From positions 1 to 7,967 of the forward strand of contig JACQYP010000161.1 in NCBI GenBank assembly GCA_016208205.1: a stretch of 7,967 nt of DNA, given 5' to 3'. Both the position numbers and the translations under genes were made by a program. Shown piece by piece: positions 1 through 6,936 of this stretch (positions are counted from its first letter, which is position 1; each line of letters opens with the position of its first letter). Source of the stretch: Candidatus Desantisiibacteriota bacterium. Its GTDB lineage: Bacteria > UBA9089 > CG2-30-40-21. The notes below the pieces were generated by a model. The model did no database searches. It saw only the letters and a list, made by a program, of their open reading frames with translations, and had not been told where the DNA came from.

Positions 1-1197
1 ACCCAGGATTTTCTTGATCTTCAGGTCTGGTTTAATATTGCCTGGTTTGACCCGCAATTTCAGGGAAGGGATTCATTCTTAGTAAATCTTATCAAAAAAC
101 AAAGGGGTTTTTCTGAAGAGGACAAGCAATGCCTCATAAACAAACAAAGAGAGGTTATTTCATGGATCTTGCCTGAATATAAAAGAATGCAGGACAAGGG
201 ACAGATTGAGGTCTCTGTAACCCCATACTATCACCCCATACTTCCCTTGTTATGCAATACAGAATTAGCCAGACAGTCAGACCATGGTGTTACCTTGCCA
301 ACAAAAAGATTTTCTGCACCTGAGGATGCGAGGATGCAGATAAAAAAGGCAGTAGATTGCTATCAACATTATCTTGGCTGCAATCCCAGAGGGATGTGGC
401 CATCAGAAGGGAGTGTGTGCAACGATATTATCCCTCTGGTAGCTGATAATGGCATCAACTGGCTGGCAACAGATGAATGGATTCTGTATCATACGCTCGG
501 CATGGACAGGTATAGTGCCCACCTGCTGTATAAGCCATATAATCTCAACATAAAAGGACAACAGGTAAGCGTAATCTTCCGGGATAGAGCACTCTCAGAT
601 ACTATTGGCTTTACCTATGGAAAATGGAATACCTATGATGCGGTCTCTGATTTTATCACCAGACTCCATCATATCCGTGACATGTTGCCAAAAAAAAGAA
701 ATCATCTTGTCTGTATTGCCATGGATGGAGAGAATGCGTGGGAATATTACTCAAAGGATGGCTGGGAATTCTTAGAATATCTCTACACCTGCCTTTCAAA
801 TGATAAAACAATAAGGTGTGTTACTATAAGCGAATATCTTAAAGAAAATCCTCCGCAGGAAATACTGAATGATATTCATCCCGGTTCATGGATAGATTCT
901 AACTTCCGAATCTGGATAGGCGATCAGGAAGAAAACATGGCCTGGGATTATTTGTATGAGGCGAGGGAGGCTCTGGTAAAGTTTGAAAAGGAACATGGTC
1001 CATCAGATAAGACTCAAACTGCATGGGAATATATTTATATTGCTGAGGGCTCGGATTGGTTCTGGTGGTATGGAGATAAACACTATTCTCCAAACGCAAA
1101 TATTTTTGATTCCCTGTTCAGGGGATATCTGGAAGGGGTATATAATATCCTTGGGTTAAGCATTCCGGAAGGGATCAAGAAGCCGATAAAAAGGTAA
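1..1197 (+). CDS. GH57 family glycoside hydrolase (alpha-amylase/alpha-mannosidase-like), 5'-partial
   Basis: The reading frame is open from base 1 to the TAA at 1195-1197 (398 codons), so the true start and the first conserved GH57 region (the HQP motif) lie upstream of the window. A TTG at 169 is internal, because coding similarity runs through it. Visible family motifs are GQIEVSVTPYYHPILPLL (from about nt 199), GMWPSEGSVC with the presumed catalytic nucleophile Glu at codon 406-408, AMDGENAWEYY with the presumed acid/base Asp at 724-726, and the C-terminal EGSDWFWWYGD block near 1045. GH57 enzymes act on alpha-glucans or related alpha-glycosides by a retaining mechanism; the exact substrate (amylase, amylopullulanase, branching enzyme) cannot be told from this part. 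The protein ends about 40 residues after the WFWWYG block, whereas some homologues continue into a beta-sandwich domain. An inverted repeat begins 2 nt after the stop. The family call is firm, the specificity is not. Confidence 0.93.
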   Translation, partial: TQDFLDLQVWFNIAWFDPQFQGRDSFLVNLIKKQRGFSEEDKQCLINKQREVISWILPEYKRMQDKGQIEVSVTPYYHPILPLLCNTELARQSDHGVTLPTKRFSAPEDARMQIKKAVDCYQHYLGCNPRGMWPSEGSVCNDIIPLVADNGINWLATDEWILYHTLGMDRYSAHLLYKPYNLNIKGQQVSVIFRDRALSDTIGFTYGKWNTYDAVSDFITRLHHIRDMLPKKRNHLVCIAMDGENAWEYYSKDGWEFLEYLYTCLSNDKTIRCVTISEYLKENPPQEILNDIHPGSWIDSNFRIWIGDQEENMAWDYLYEAREALVKFEKEHGPSDKTQTAWEYIYIAEGSDWFWWYGDKHYSPNANIFDSLFRGYLEGVYNILGLSIPEGIKKPIKR

Positions 1198-1199
1198 TC

Positions 1200-1278
1200 G
1201 TTTACGGTTGTCGGTTCACGGTTCAGAGGTTCAAGGTTGATAGCTTGCTCTCTGAACTGTGAACCGACAACCGTAAAC
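1200..1278. repeat. Heptad-phased palindromic repeat, element 1
   Basis: Arms 1200-1228 and 1250-1278 are reverse complements over 28 of 29 positions, and the single mismatch (1220/1258) would be a G-U pair in RNA. The loop is 21 nt. Within the left arm GTT recurs at 1200, 1207, 1214 and 1221, then at 1229 and 1236. In the right arm AAC recurs at 1255, 1262, 1269 and 1276. Each arm is therefore a run of 7-nt units such as GTTTACG, GTTGTCG and GTTCACG. It starts 2 nt after the GH57 stop and has no T-run after the right arm, so it is not a typical intrinsic terminator, although the RNA hairpin would be very stable. It could act in mRNA 3'-end protection or be a selfish repeat. Its centre (1235-1252) matches element 3 in the opposite orientation. 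Confidence 0.9.
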
Positions 1279-1298
1279 CGTTCCAGTAGGAGAAACAG

Positions 1299-1508
1299 AT
1301 GCTTTGTTGCGAGCGATGTATAAAATACAATAATTGTGTAAAAAAATGGATGCTTGGTGAAAGGGAATTATCCCAGACTTGTTGTTTCGAATGTTCTGAT
1401 TTCCCCGGGTGTTTTGAGGATAATATGAAAAAGCGATGGGAAACAATCCATAAGGTAGAAAGCGAGGTAATGGTTGACAGGGATGATGTTCGTAGTAATC
1501 TGCTTTAG
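1299..1508 (+). CDS. Small protein with duplicated CC-x2-C-x5-C motif, function unknown
   Basis: This 69-residue protein starts at ATG 1299 with a good ribosome-binding site (AGGAGA, 1288-1293) about 6 nt upstream, just after repeat element 1. I do not recognise the family. Eight cysteines fall in two identical patterns: Cys3, 4, 7, 13 and Cys28, 29, 32, 38, each CC-x2-C-x5-C and exactly 25 residues apart. This suggests an internally duplicated zinc-binding or Fe-S-binding fold, or a disulfide-linked domain. There is no signal peptide or membrane segment. The last 30 residues are charged, cysteine-free and probably helical. It lies 48 nt upstream of the glycosyltransferase and on the same strand, so it is probably co-transcribed. 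The ribosome-binding site and the regular cysteine spacing argue for a real gene; its role is open. Confidence 0.72.
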   Translation: MLCCERCIKYNNCVKKWMLGERELSQTCCFECSDFPGCFEDNMKKRWETIHKVESEVMVDRDDVRSNLL

Positions 1509-1556
1509 CTAAGTGCATTCAGACTGAGCAACCGCTTTCTACATAGAAGGTTCAAT

Positions 1557-2738
1557 TTGAAGAAAATTCTTGTATTAACCGTATTAGCCGGCATGGGACA
1601 TGTTCGTGCAGCTGAGGCTGTTTGTGAGGGGATACGGCGTGTTTCACCGGAATCTATGGTTTGGTTAAAAGATCCCCTTGAAAAAGAGCCGAAAAAGCAA
1701 CGCTTTATAAATGATTTTTATGTCTTTATGGCCAGACATATACCGCATCTCTGGGGATATTTTTACAATAGCCACTTGATTTCAGGTGCTTATTCTCCGA
1801 TAAGATGGTATATTACCAAAAGATATGCAGCCTTGATTGCACAAAACATTAGAAAATTTCAACCAGAGATAATCGTTTCTACCCATCCATTTCTTGCTGC
1901 TGCGGTAGGGGTTTTAAAATCTATAGGCACAAAAGTTCTGGAGAAACATGCTGAACCCTTATCCCCTCCCTCATCTATAATGGGAGGCGAGGAGGAATAC
2001 ATCTCTCTTGTCTCTGTGGCTACAGATTTTCATGTCCATCCGTTTGGGGTAAATAAGCAGGTAGATACCTTTGTGGTGCCGTGTAAAGAGATGGCTATGT
2101 ATCTCAAGGGGCAGGGTGTTCCTTCTGAAAGAATAGTTATTGAGGGTATTCCTATTAGCCTCAAGTTTTCTGTTCCAATAGACACAGATGCAGCGAAGAA
2201 ACAGCTTGGGTTTGATAGAAATAAGCCGATTGTCCTGATACTTTCCGGCGGGTTTGGGATAGGGCCGGTGCTTGATTTGTTGGAGGCATTTAGAGGTGTC
2301 AGAGGAAATTTTCAGTTGGCAACAATCATTGGCAAGGATGAGAAATTAAGAGAAAAGGCAACAGCGATTACTCGAGATTTCAATTATCCAGTCAAGATTT
2401 TTGGTTTTGTAAATAATATGGAAGAGTTTATGTCTGCAGCAGCTGTAGTAATTACCAAGCCAGGCGGCATGTCTGTGTCAGAGGCATTAGTGAAAAGGGT
2501 ACCCCTTTGCCTGATGCAAGCCATAAAGGGACAGGAAGAATGGAATGCCAGGGTATTGGTTAATGCCGGTGTTGCCGTATATCCAAAACATATAAAGGAT
2601 ATTCCAGCGGCTGTTTGTGAACTTTTAACGGATGAAGCAAAATACTCATTTATGAAAGAAGCGGCAGAGAAGATGGGAAAGAGGAATTGTACGGAGAATA
2701 TTGCGAAACTAATAATAGGTCAGCAAACAACCGCATAA
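1557..2738 (+). CDS. MGDG-synthase/UgtP-like glycosyltransferase (GT28)
   Basis: This 393-residue protein is a probable processive or monofunctional diacylglycerol glycosyltransferase that transfers a sugar from a UDP-sugar to a membrane lipid at the inner face of the cytoplasmic membrane. The start is TTG 1557, chosen because AGAAGG (1545-1550) lies 6 nt upstream and MKKILVLTVLAGMGHVRAAEA is a complete N-terminal MGDG-synthase motif. The acceptor domain covers about residues 1-200: GHVRAAEA at 14-21, IIVSTHPF at 105-112, SVATDFHVH at 153-161. The GT-B donor-binding domain covers about 210-390: LILSGGFGIGP at 227-237 and the nucleotide-sugar signature ITKPGGMSVSEAL at 299-311. About 20 residues (127-147, rich in Pro, Ser, Gly and Glu) between the VGVLKSIG helix and the SVATDF strand look extra for the family. 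Substrate could be glucose or galactose; MurG is a more distant relative and lacks the VTDFxxH motif. It ends 29 nt before bamA. Confidence 0.88.
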   Translation: MKKILVLTVLAGMGHVRAAEAVCEGIRRVSPESMVWLKDPLEKEPKKQRFINDFYVFMARHIPHLWGYFYNSHLISGAYSPIRWYITKRYAALIAQNIRKFQPEIIVSTHPFLAAAVGVLKSIGTKVLEKHAEPLSPPSSIMGGEEEYISLVSVATDFHVHPFGVNKQVDTFVVPCKEMAMYLKGQGVPSERIVIEGIPISLKFSVPIDTDAAKKQLGFDRNKPIVLILSGGFGIGPVLDLLEAFRGVRGNFQLATIIGKDEKLREKATAITRDFNYPVKIFGFVNNMEEFMSAAAVVITKPGGMSVSEALVKRVPLCLMQAIKGQEEWNARVLVNAGVAVYPKHIKDIPAAVCELLTDEAKYSFMKEAAEKMGKRNCTENIAKLIIGQQTTA

Positions 2739-2746
2739 ATGCGGTT
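2729..2746 (+). other. Small hairpin around the glycosyltransferase stop codon
   Basis: AACCGCA (2729-2735) and TGCGGTT (2740-2746) form a perfect 7-bp stem with loop TAAA, which contains the TAA stop of the glycosyltransferase gene. The bamA ribosome-binding site begins 6 nt later and no T-run follows, so termination is unlikely. It could modulate bamA translation or be fortuitous. No 7-nt phasing is present, so it is distinct from the large repeats. Confidence 0.4.
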
Positions 2747-2751
2747 ATTAC

Positions 2752-2758
2752 AAAGGAG
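2752..2758 (+). promoter_or_regulatory. Ribosome-binding site fixing the bamA start
   Basis: AAAGGAG at 2752-2758 lies 9 nt before ATG 2768. This selects the start that opens directly into a signal peptide, rather than the in-frame ATG at 2687, which lies inside the upstream gene and would add 27 polar residues. Confidence 0.85.
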
Positions 2759-2767
2759 CGAAATAGC

Positions 2768-5089
2768 ATGATACAAAAAGCAATCGGATTAACAATTGCT
2801 GCATTTCTTTTATTTGCCACCAATCTTTATGCCCAGAATGAGGGAGCACCTCTGGCGGTAGAGGTTATCTCTGCAATAAACATTGTTGGCAATGAAACAA
2901 TCTCTTCAGGTACAATCATGGGTGTTCTGAGTATTAAGCCGGGTGATAAGCTTGATAAAAAAAAGGTAGATGCAGATATTCACTCTATTTATAAGCTTGG
3001 CTTTTTTGAGGATGTGTCTGCCTCTACCAGGGCAGCAGATGGGAAGACTACCCTTGTTTTTTCAGTTAAGGAACGACAAAAGGTTGTTTCTATAAATATT
3101 GTCGGCAGCAAGGAGCCAGGACATGAGGAGTTGAAAAAGGTAATAACCCTGAAGGAAAATGCTCCGTACCAGCCCTATCAGGTTAAGGAATCTATTCAAA
3201 AGATGCTGGAATATTGTCAGGAAAAGGGGTATTGTTTTGCAGAGATAACAAGTGAGATAAAGCAAAGCACAGGACAAGGCAAGGAGAAGGATAAGGCTGA
3301 ACCCTCTCAAAAGGGCGTGGATGTTATCTTTCACCTTGATTCCAAGCAATTGGTCAAGGTAAAAGAAATAGTCTTTTCAAATAGCACCATACCGACAAGA
3401 ACCCTGAAGAGACAGATAAAGACCGTTAAGGGTGGGGGTTACAATAAGGCAGAGCTGGATATTGACCTGCAGCGGCTTGCTTATTATTATAAATCAAAGG
3501 GCTATATGCAAGCAAATATCACCCTTGGAGATGTTGTTTATAATGTCGAAAAAGGTGACAAAAAGGGTGTAGCAATTACGATCAATATCTCTGAAGGCGA
3601 TCAATTTAAGATAACAGGGATAGAGATTGTTGGAAATAAGCTTATCCCTGAGGCTGAACTAAGGATAAAGATGAAGACCGAAGAAAATAGCCTGTATAAT
3701 ATTACCAATCTTGGACAAGACATACAGATGATTAATAATTTGTACAATGAAAAGGGATATGTCTCGTCTCAGGTCACTCCGGAAGAGGATACAGATATAG
3801 AAAAAAAGACTGTGTTTATTACCTTTAAGATACATGAGGGTAACCAGGCATATATAGAAAAAATCCTTATTTGCGGCAACACAAAGACTAAGGAGAATGT
3901 TATCCGTCGAGAGCTTTTGATTAAGGATGGCTCTTTATTTGATGGGCAGAATGTTCGGCTAAGCAGACAGCGACTCATTAATCTCGGGTATTTTGATGAG
4001 GTAAATTTTAATATCAAGCCAGGGACAGAGGAAAGCAAAAAGATACTATCTATAGATATTAAAGAAGGAAAAACAGGGACATTTCTTTTCTCTGCAGGTT
4101 ATGGCTCTCAACCGGGTGGCTTTGGCTCAATTGAATGTGCCTTAAATAATCTCAAAGGTAAGGGATATGCTATGAATATAAAGGGTGAACTGGGAGAGAA
4201 TATTACTAACTATGAGTTCGGGTTTACCAATCCATGGTTCAGGGACAGGCAGCCAAAGACACTGCTCGGTATTGAGTCGTGGCATAGCAGAGATAAATAT
4301 ACTGATTATGATAGCGTAAGAAGGGGTGGAGCAATAAGGGCTAGCCGTGATACATCAAAACACAACAGCTTGAGTTTTAAGTATAAATATGAAGAGGTTT
4401 CTATGAGGGATGGGTCTGCTAATGTTTCTGCATCTATTCAGGATTGGAGTAACAAATGGGGACAAGATTTTGTTAAGACCTCCGGCTTAAACCTCAGGTT
4501 TGTGCGAAATACCAAGACAGGGGATGATATATTCAATCCTGAATCAGGTTGTTTTTGGGATATCTCCCAGGATCTGGTTGGCGGTATGCTGGGTGGAGAT
4601 GTTGACTATTACAAACAGGCAGTAGATACAACATACTATATTCCAAGCTGGTGGAAGTTTGTTCTGGCTGTTCACAGCCGGTTTGGAATTATTACCAAAT
4701 TAAATAGTGAAGACGCACCACCTGATTATGAAAAATTCAGGGTTGGTGGACATTATTCTGTTCGTGGTTATGAAGAAAGAAGTATTTGTCCTCAAGATAT
4801 AAATGGAAAACAAGAAGGAGGAGAGGCGGTTTTTGTAGGAAATATTGAATATCGTTTTCCTATCGCACCCAAACAACTCTATGGAGTATTGTTTGCTGAC
4901 TGCGGTAATGTCTGGAAAAAGACTTCTGACTTTGATTTCTCTGAGCTGAAATATGGGGCAGGGCTTGGGCTGAGAATTAATAGTCCCATAGGTCCTATCC
5001 GTATAGATTATGCATGGAGATTGAGTGATGCACCAGGGCAGGTAAAGAATGATACCAAGATTCATTTTGGTATAGGCCCATCGTTTTAG
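2768..5089 (+). CDS. bamA: Outer membrane protein assembly factor BamA (Omp85)
   Basis: This 773-residue protein is the central component of the beta-barrel assembly machinery, which folds and inserts outer-membrane proteins. The signal peptide covers about residues 1-22 (hydrophobic core then NLYA-Q). Five POTRA domains follow, at roughly 31-103, 104-193, 195-277, 278-357 and 360-435, each ending in a V/I-F/N-x-V/I-x-E/D-G-type strand. POTRA2 carries a Lys/Glu/Gly-rich insertion near 164-183. The C-terminal 16-strand barrel (about 437-773) includes the conserved VRGY lid motif at 665-668 and ends in a terminal Phe (FGIGPSF), as expected for the outer-membrane insertion signal. The size is close to that of typical BamA (about 800). 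An oddity is seven cysteines in the mature chain (150, 156, 369, 457, 595, 674, 712), unusual for an outer-membrane protein and suggestive of a reducing habitat. The bamA-ompH-lpxD order is the classical envelope cluster. Confidence 0.97.
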   Translation: MIQKAIGLTIAAFLLFATNLYAQNEGAPLAVEVISAINIVGNETISSGTIMGVLSIKPGDKLDKKKVDADIHSIYKLGFFEDVSASTRAADGKTTLVFSVKERQKVVSINIVGSKEPGHEELKKVITLKENAPYQPYQVKESIQKMLEYCQEKGYCFAEITSEIKQSTGQGKEKDKAEPSQKGVDVIFHLDSKQLVKVKEIVFSNSTIPTRTLKRQIKTVKGGGYNKAELDIDLQRLAYYYKSKGYMQANITLGDVVYNVEKGDKKGVAITINISEGDQFKITGIEIVGNKLIPEAELRIKMKTEENSLYNITNLGQDIQMINNLYNEKGYVSSQVTPEEDTDIEKKTVFITFKIHEGNQAYIEKILICGNTKTKENVIRRELLIKDGSLFDGQNVRLSRQRLINLGYFDEVNFNIKPGTEESKKILSIDIKEGKTGTFLFSAGYGSQPGGFGSIECALNNLKGKGYAMNIKGELGENITNYEFGFTNPWFRDRQPKTLLGIESWHSRDKYTDYDSVRRGGAIRASRDTSKHNSLSFKYKYEEVSMRDGSANVSASIQDWSNKWGQDFVKTSGLNLRFVRNTKTGDDIFNPESGCFWDISQDLVGGMLGGDVDYYKQAVDTTYYIPSWWKFVLAVHSRFGIITKLNSEDAPPDYEKFRVGGHYSVRGYEERSICPQDINGKQEGGEAVFVGNIEYRFPIAPKQLYGVLFADCGNVWKKTSDFDFSELKYGAGLGLRINSPIGPIRIDYAWRLSDAPGQVKNDTKIHFGIGPSF

Positions 5090-5097
5090 GAAAGTTA

Positions 5098-5174
5098 ATC
5101 TTGAATCTCGAATTGCGAATTTCGAATCTGTTCTATTTCTTCAGATTCGCGATTCAAGATTCGCAATTCAAGAT
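5098..5174. repeat. Heptad-phased palindromic repeat, element 2
   Basis: Arms 5098-5130 and 5142-5174 match as reverse complements at 26 of 33 positions around an 11-nt T-rich loop. In the left arm GAAT recurs at 5103, 5110, 5117 and 5124; in the right arm ATTC recurs at 5145, 5152, 5159 and 5166, all exactly 7 nt apart. Mismatches fall in the variable positions between GAAT cores. The sequence is unrelated to elements 1, 3 and 4 but has the same architecture and sits in the same place, 8 nt after a stop codon. No T-run follows the right arm. It fills most of the 119-nt bamA-ompH gap. Confidence 0.88.
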
Positions 5175-5208
5175 GCAAAACAATTATTATTTCAAGGAGG
5201 CGTAAAGA

Positions 5209-5751
5209 ATGTTAAGAAGATGTTTGTTATTGATGACAAGTATGTTGCTTTTGGTTAGTTTTACAGGCTATGTATCTGCAGAAACTAATATCGGTCTGGT
5301 GGATACAAAGGCTGTGTTTGAAAATCATCCTAAGGCACAGCAGGCTAAGGAATCCATGGAGCAGGATATAGCTAAGTTCCAGGATACATTTCAGACAAAA
5401 CAAGAAGAGGTTAAGGCATTAAAAGAGAAATTAGATTCAGCCACCCTTCTGTCTGATGAGGAAAAAGAAAAACAAAAGAAGCAAATCAACGATAAAATAG
5501 CTGAACTCATGAAATACAAAGAAGATATGAGTACACAGATAGAAACTAAGGAACAGGAATTAACAAAAGAAATCGTTGACGATATCTATGCTGCTATCTC
5601 TTCCATTGCTAAAGAGAAAAATCTTCAGTTAGTCATAGAAAAGGGCAGCACCCTTTATGCTGCAAGCGGGTTGGATTTAACCAAGGATGTAATGGGGATG
5701 CTTGAGAAAAAGAATCAGAAAACAGAAAGCAAGAGCTTGGACAAAAATTAG
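5209..5751 (+). CDS. skp: OmpH/Skp family periplasmic chaperone
   Basis: This 180-residue periplasmic chaperone holds unfolded outer-membrane proteins on their way to the BAM complex. The start ATG 5209 follows a full AGGAGG (5195-5200) by 8 nt. The signal peptide is residues 1-24 (Arg-Arg, long Leu-rich core, VSA-ET cleavage site). The first mature strand IGLVDTKAVFENHP (28-41) is typical of the family. A long charged region at about 44-125 (many Lys/Glu/Gln) is the coiled-coil tentacle, and the closing LVIEKGSTLYAASGLDLT (about 141-158) returns to the trimerisation body. Length is usual (160-180). The Lys/Ser-rich last 15 residues are variable. Placement directly between bamA and lpxD is classical and supports the call. 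The stop codon is embedded in the outer arm of repeat element 3. Confidence 0.94.
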   Translation: MLRRCLLLMTSMLLLVSFTGYVSAETNIGLVDTKAVFENHPKAQQAKESMEQDIAKFQDTFQTKQEEVKALKEKLDSATLLSDEEKEKQKKQINDKIAELMKYKEDMSTQIETKEQELTKEIVDDIYAAISSIAKEKNLQLVIEKGSTLYAASGLDLTKDVMGMLEKKNQKTESKSLDKN

Positions 5752-5836
5752 TGGTAACTACCCTGGTTCACGGTTCAAAGGTTAAGAGAGCAAACCATCA
5801 ACCGTGAACCTTGAACCAGACAACGAGTAGTCACTA
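5749..5836. repeat. Heptad-phased palindromic repeat, element 3 (homologous to element 1)
   Basis: The inner arms are 5763-5783 and 5800-5819 (CTGGTTCA, then GGTTCA, with a few mismatches and a 1-nt bulge). GGTT recurs at 5765, 5772 and 5780, and AACC at 5793, 5800, 5807 and 5814. An outer dyad, TAGTG...ACTAC (5749-5761) against GTAGTCACTA (5827-5836), begins with the TAG stop of ompH. The centre 5786-5803 (GAGAGCAAACCATCAACC) matches the reverse complement of 1235-1252 in element 1 at 16 of 18 positions. Elements 1 and 3 are thus related copies in opposite orientation. No T-run follows. Confidence 0.85.
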
Positions 5837-5863
5837 TACTGAACCGAATCATCCGTAGATCAT

Positions 5864-5867
5864 GGAG
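5864..5867 (+). promoter_or_regulatory. Ribosome-binding site deciding the lpxD start
   Basis: GGAG at 5864-5867 lies 9 nt before ATG 5877. The alternative ATG 5862 has no purine-rich site upstream, so 5877 is preferred; the resulting MITTLSEIARLVEGE matches the normal LpxD N-terminus. The GGAG itself is part of the upstream ATGGAG. Confidence 0.65.
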
Positions 5868-5876
5868 ACTTCTACT

Positions 5877-6932
5877 ATGATAACTACCCTGTCGGAAATA
5901 GCAAGATTGGTTGAAGGGGAATTGCTTGGCAATGCAGACATTGAAATATCTGGTGTATCTGGTCTGGATGAGGCAACAATACCCTCGCTTACTCCAAAGA
6001 AAGGACAGATAGCTGTAGTTGTTAACCCCAAGCATTTGAGCCAGACAATCTATGCGTCAGCCGTTATTGTCCCTGAAGGGGTAAAGGAGGATGCCTTACC
6101 TGCTCTTCCTATGGATAAGGGCAGGATACCGGCTATTCGAGTTAAGAACCCAAAAATAGCATTAGCCCTGTTACTCAACCTGTTTTACCCTCAAGAAAAA
6201 CCCACACCCAACATTCATCCATCAAGCATTATTGCCAAAGACGCTCAATTAGGCAGGGATGTAACTATCTATCCGCATGTGGTTGTTGACAAAGGAGCAA
6301 TAATTGGCGACAAGGTGGTACTGTATCCATCTGTATATGTTGGCAAGGCTGTCCAGATTGGGGATGAAACAATCATCCATAGTCAGGTAACCCTGTATGA
6401 AAATACCATCATTGGCAGGAAGGTGAATATCCATGCCGGGTGTGTCATTGGTGCAGATGGTTTTGGCTACATCAAGGTGGACGAAATACACCATAAAATT
6501 CCACAAGCAGGAAATGTTATCGTTGAGGATTGGGTTGAGATCGGAGCAAATACAACCATAGACAGGGCAACGCTTGGCTCTACTATTATTGGAAACGGGA
6601 CAAAGATTGATAACTTAGTTCAGATTGGGCATAATGTTAAGATTGGAAAAAATTGTATCTTAGTGGCTCAAGCAGCTATTGGCGGAAGTGCAATAATAGA
6701 GGATGGGGTAATTATCGCTGGAAAAGGAGCGGTTTCAGACCATGTTACAATTGGACATCATTCTATAATTGGAGCAAAATCCGGCGTAATGAAGGATATT
6801 CCACCTAAAAGTGTGGTCTCCGGATTCCCTGCCCGGCCATATCGAGATGAATTAAAAAGAAAGGCATACATGGAAAAGCTGCCGGAATTGTTTAAGGCAA
6901 CGGAAAGGCACAGAGGTACAGAGGTCACATAA
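5877..6932 (+). CDS. lpxD: UDP-3-O-acylglucosamine N-acyltransferase LpxD
   Basis: This 351-residue protein catalyses the third step of lipid A synthesis, N-acylation of UDP-3-O-acyl-glucosamine with acyl-ACP, in the cytoplasm. The N-terminal uridine-binding domain spans about residues 1-100. A long left-handed beta-helix of hexapeptide repeats (I/V-G-x-x-x-x) runs from about 110 to 310. The signatures HAGCVIGADGFGY (186-198) and IDRATLGS, and the IGHNV motif with the presumed catalytic His252 (equivalent to E. coli His239), are all present, followed by GFPARPYRDELKRKA at 316-330. The last residues, ERHRGTEVT, are encoded by a CAGAGGTA/CAGAGGTC repeat and look like a repeat-derived extension. 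ATG 5862 would add five residues. It normally sits beside fabZ and lpxA, which are not seen here; trpC follows after 100 nt. Confidence 0.96.
   Translation: MITTLSEIARLVEGELLGNADIEISGVSGLDEATIPSLTPKKGQIAVVVNPKHLSQTIYASAVIVPEGVKEDALPALPMDKGRIPAIRVKNPKIALALLLNLFYPQEKPTPNIHPSSIIAKDAQLGRDVTIYPHVVVDKGAIIGDKVVLYPSVYVGKAVQIGDETIIHSQVTLYENTIIGRKVNIHAGCVIGADGFGYIKVDEIHHKIPQAGNVIVEDWVEIGANTTIDRATLGSTIIGNGTKIDNLVQIGHNVKIGKNCILVAQAAIGGSAIIEDGVIIAGKGAVSDHVTIGHHSIIGAKSGVMKDIPPKSVVSGFPARPYRDELKRKAYMEKLPELFKATERHRGTEVT
6911..6925 (+). repeat. Short direct repeat CAGAGGT at the 3' end of lpxD
   Basis: CAGAGGT occurs at 6911-6917 and 6919-6925, 8 nt apart, and encodes the RGTEV part of the LpxD tail. A related CTCTGTGGCTCTTT stretch lies at 7872-7885 after trpC, and a weaker CTCT...CTCTGCGG sequence at 6999-7016 before trpC. 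These look like degenerate CACAGAGG-type intergenic repeat pieces. Confidence 0.5.
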
Positions 6933-6936
6933 GTTT

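Noticed and set aside
169..171. TTG at 169 as the start of the GH57 gene
   Set aside because: The frame is open and reads as plausible protein (DLQVWFNIAWFDP and on) back to base 1, so the gene is cut by the window edge.
2687..2767. Upstream ATG 2687 as the bamA start
   Set aside because: It overlaps the glycosyltransferase gene by over 50 nt, places 27 polar residues before the signal peptide, and lacks the AAAGGAG that precedes 2768.
5862..5876. ATG 5862 as the lpxD start
   Set aside because: No ribosome-binding site precedes it; GGAG at 5864-5867 fits ATG 5877, and the resulting N-terminus matches LpxD better.
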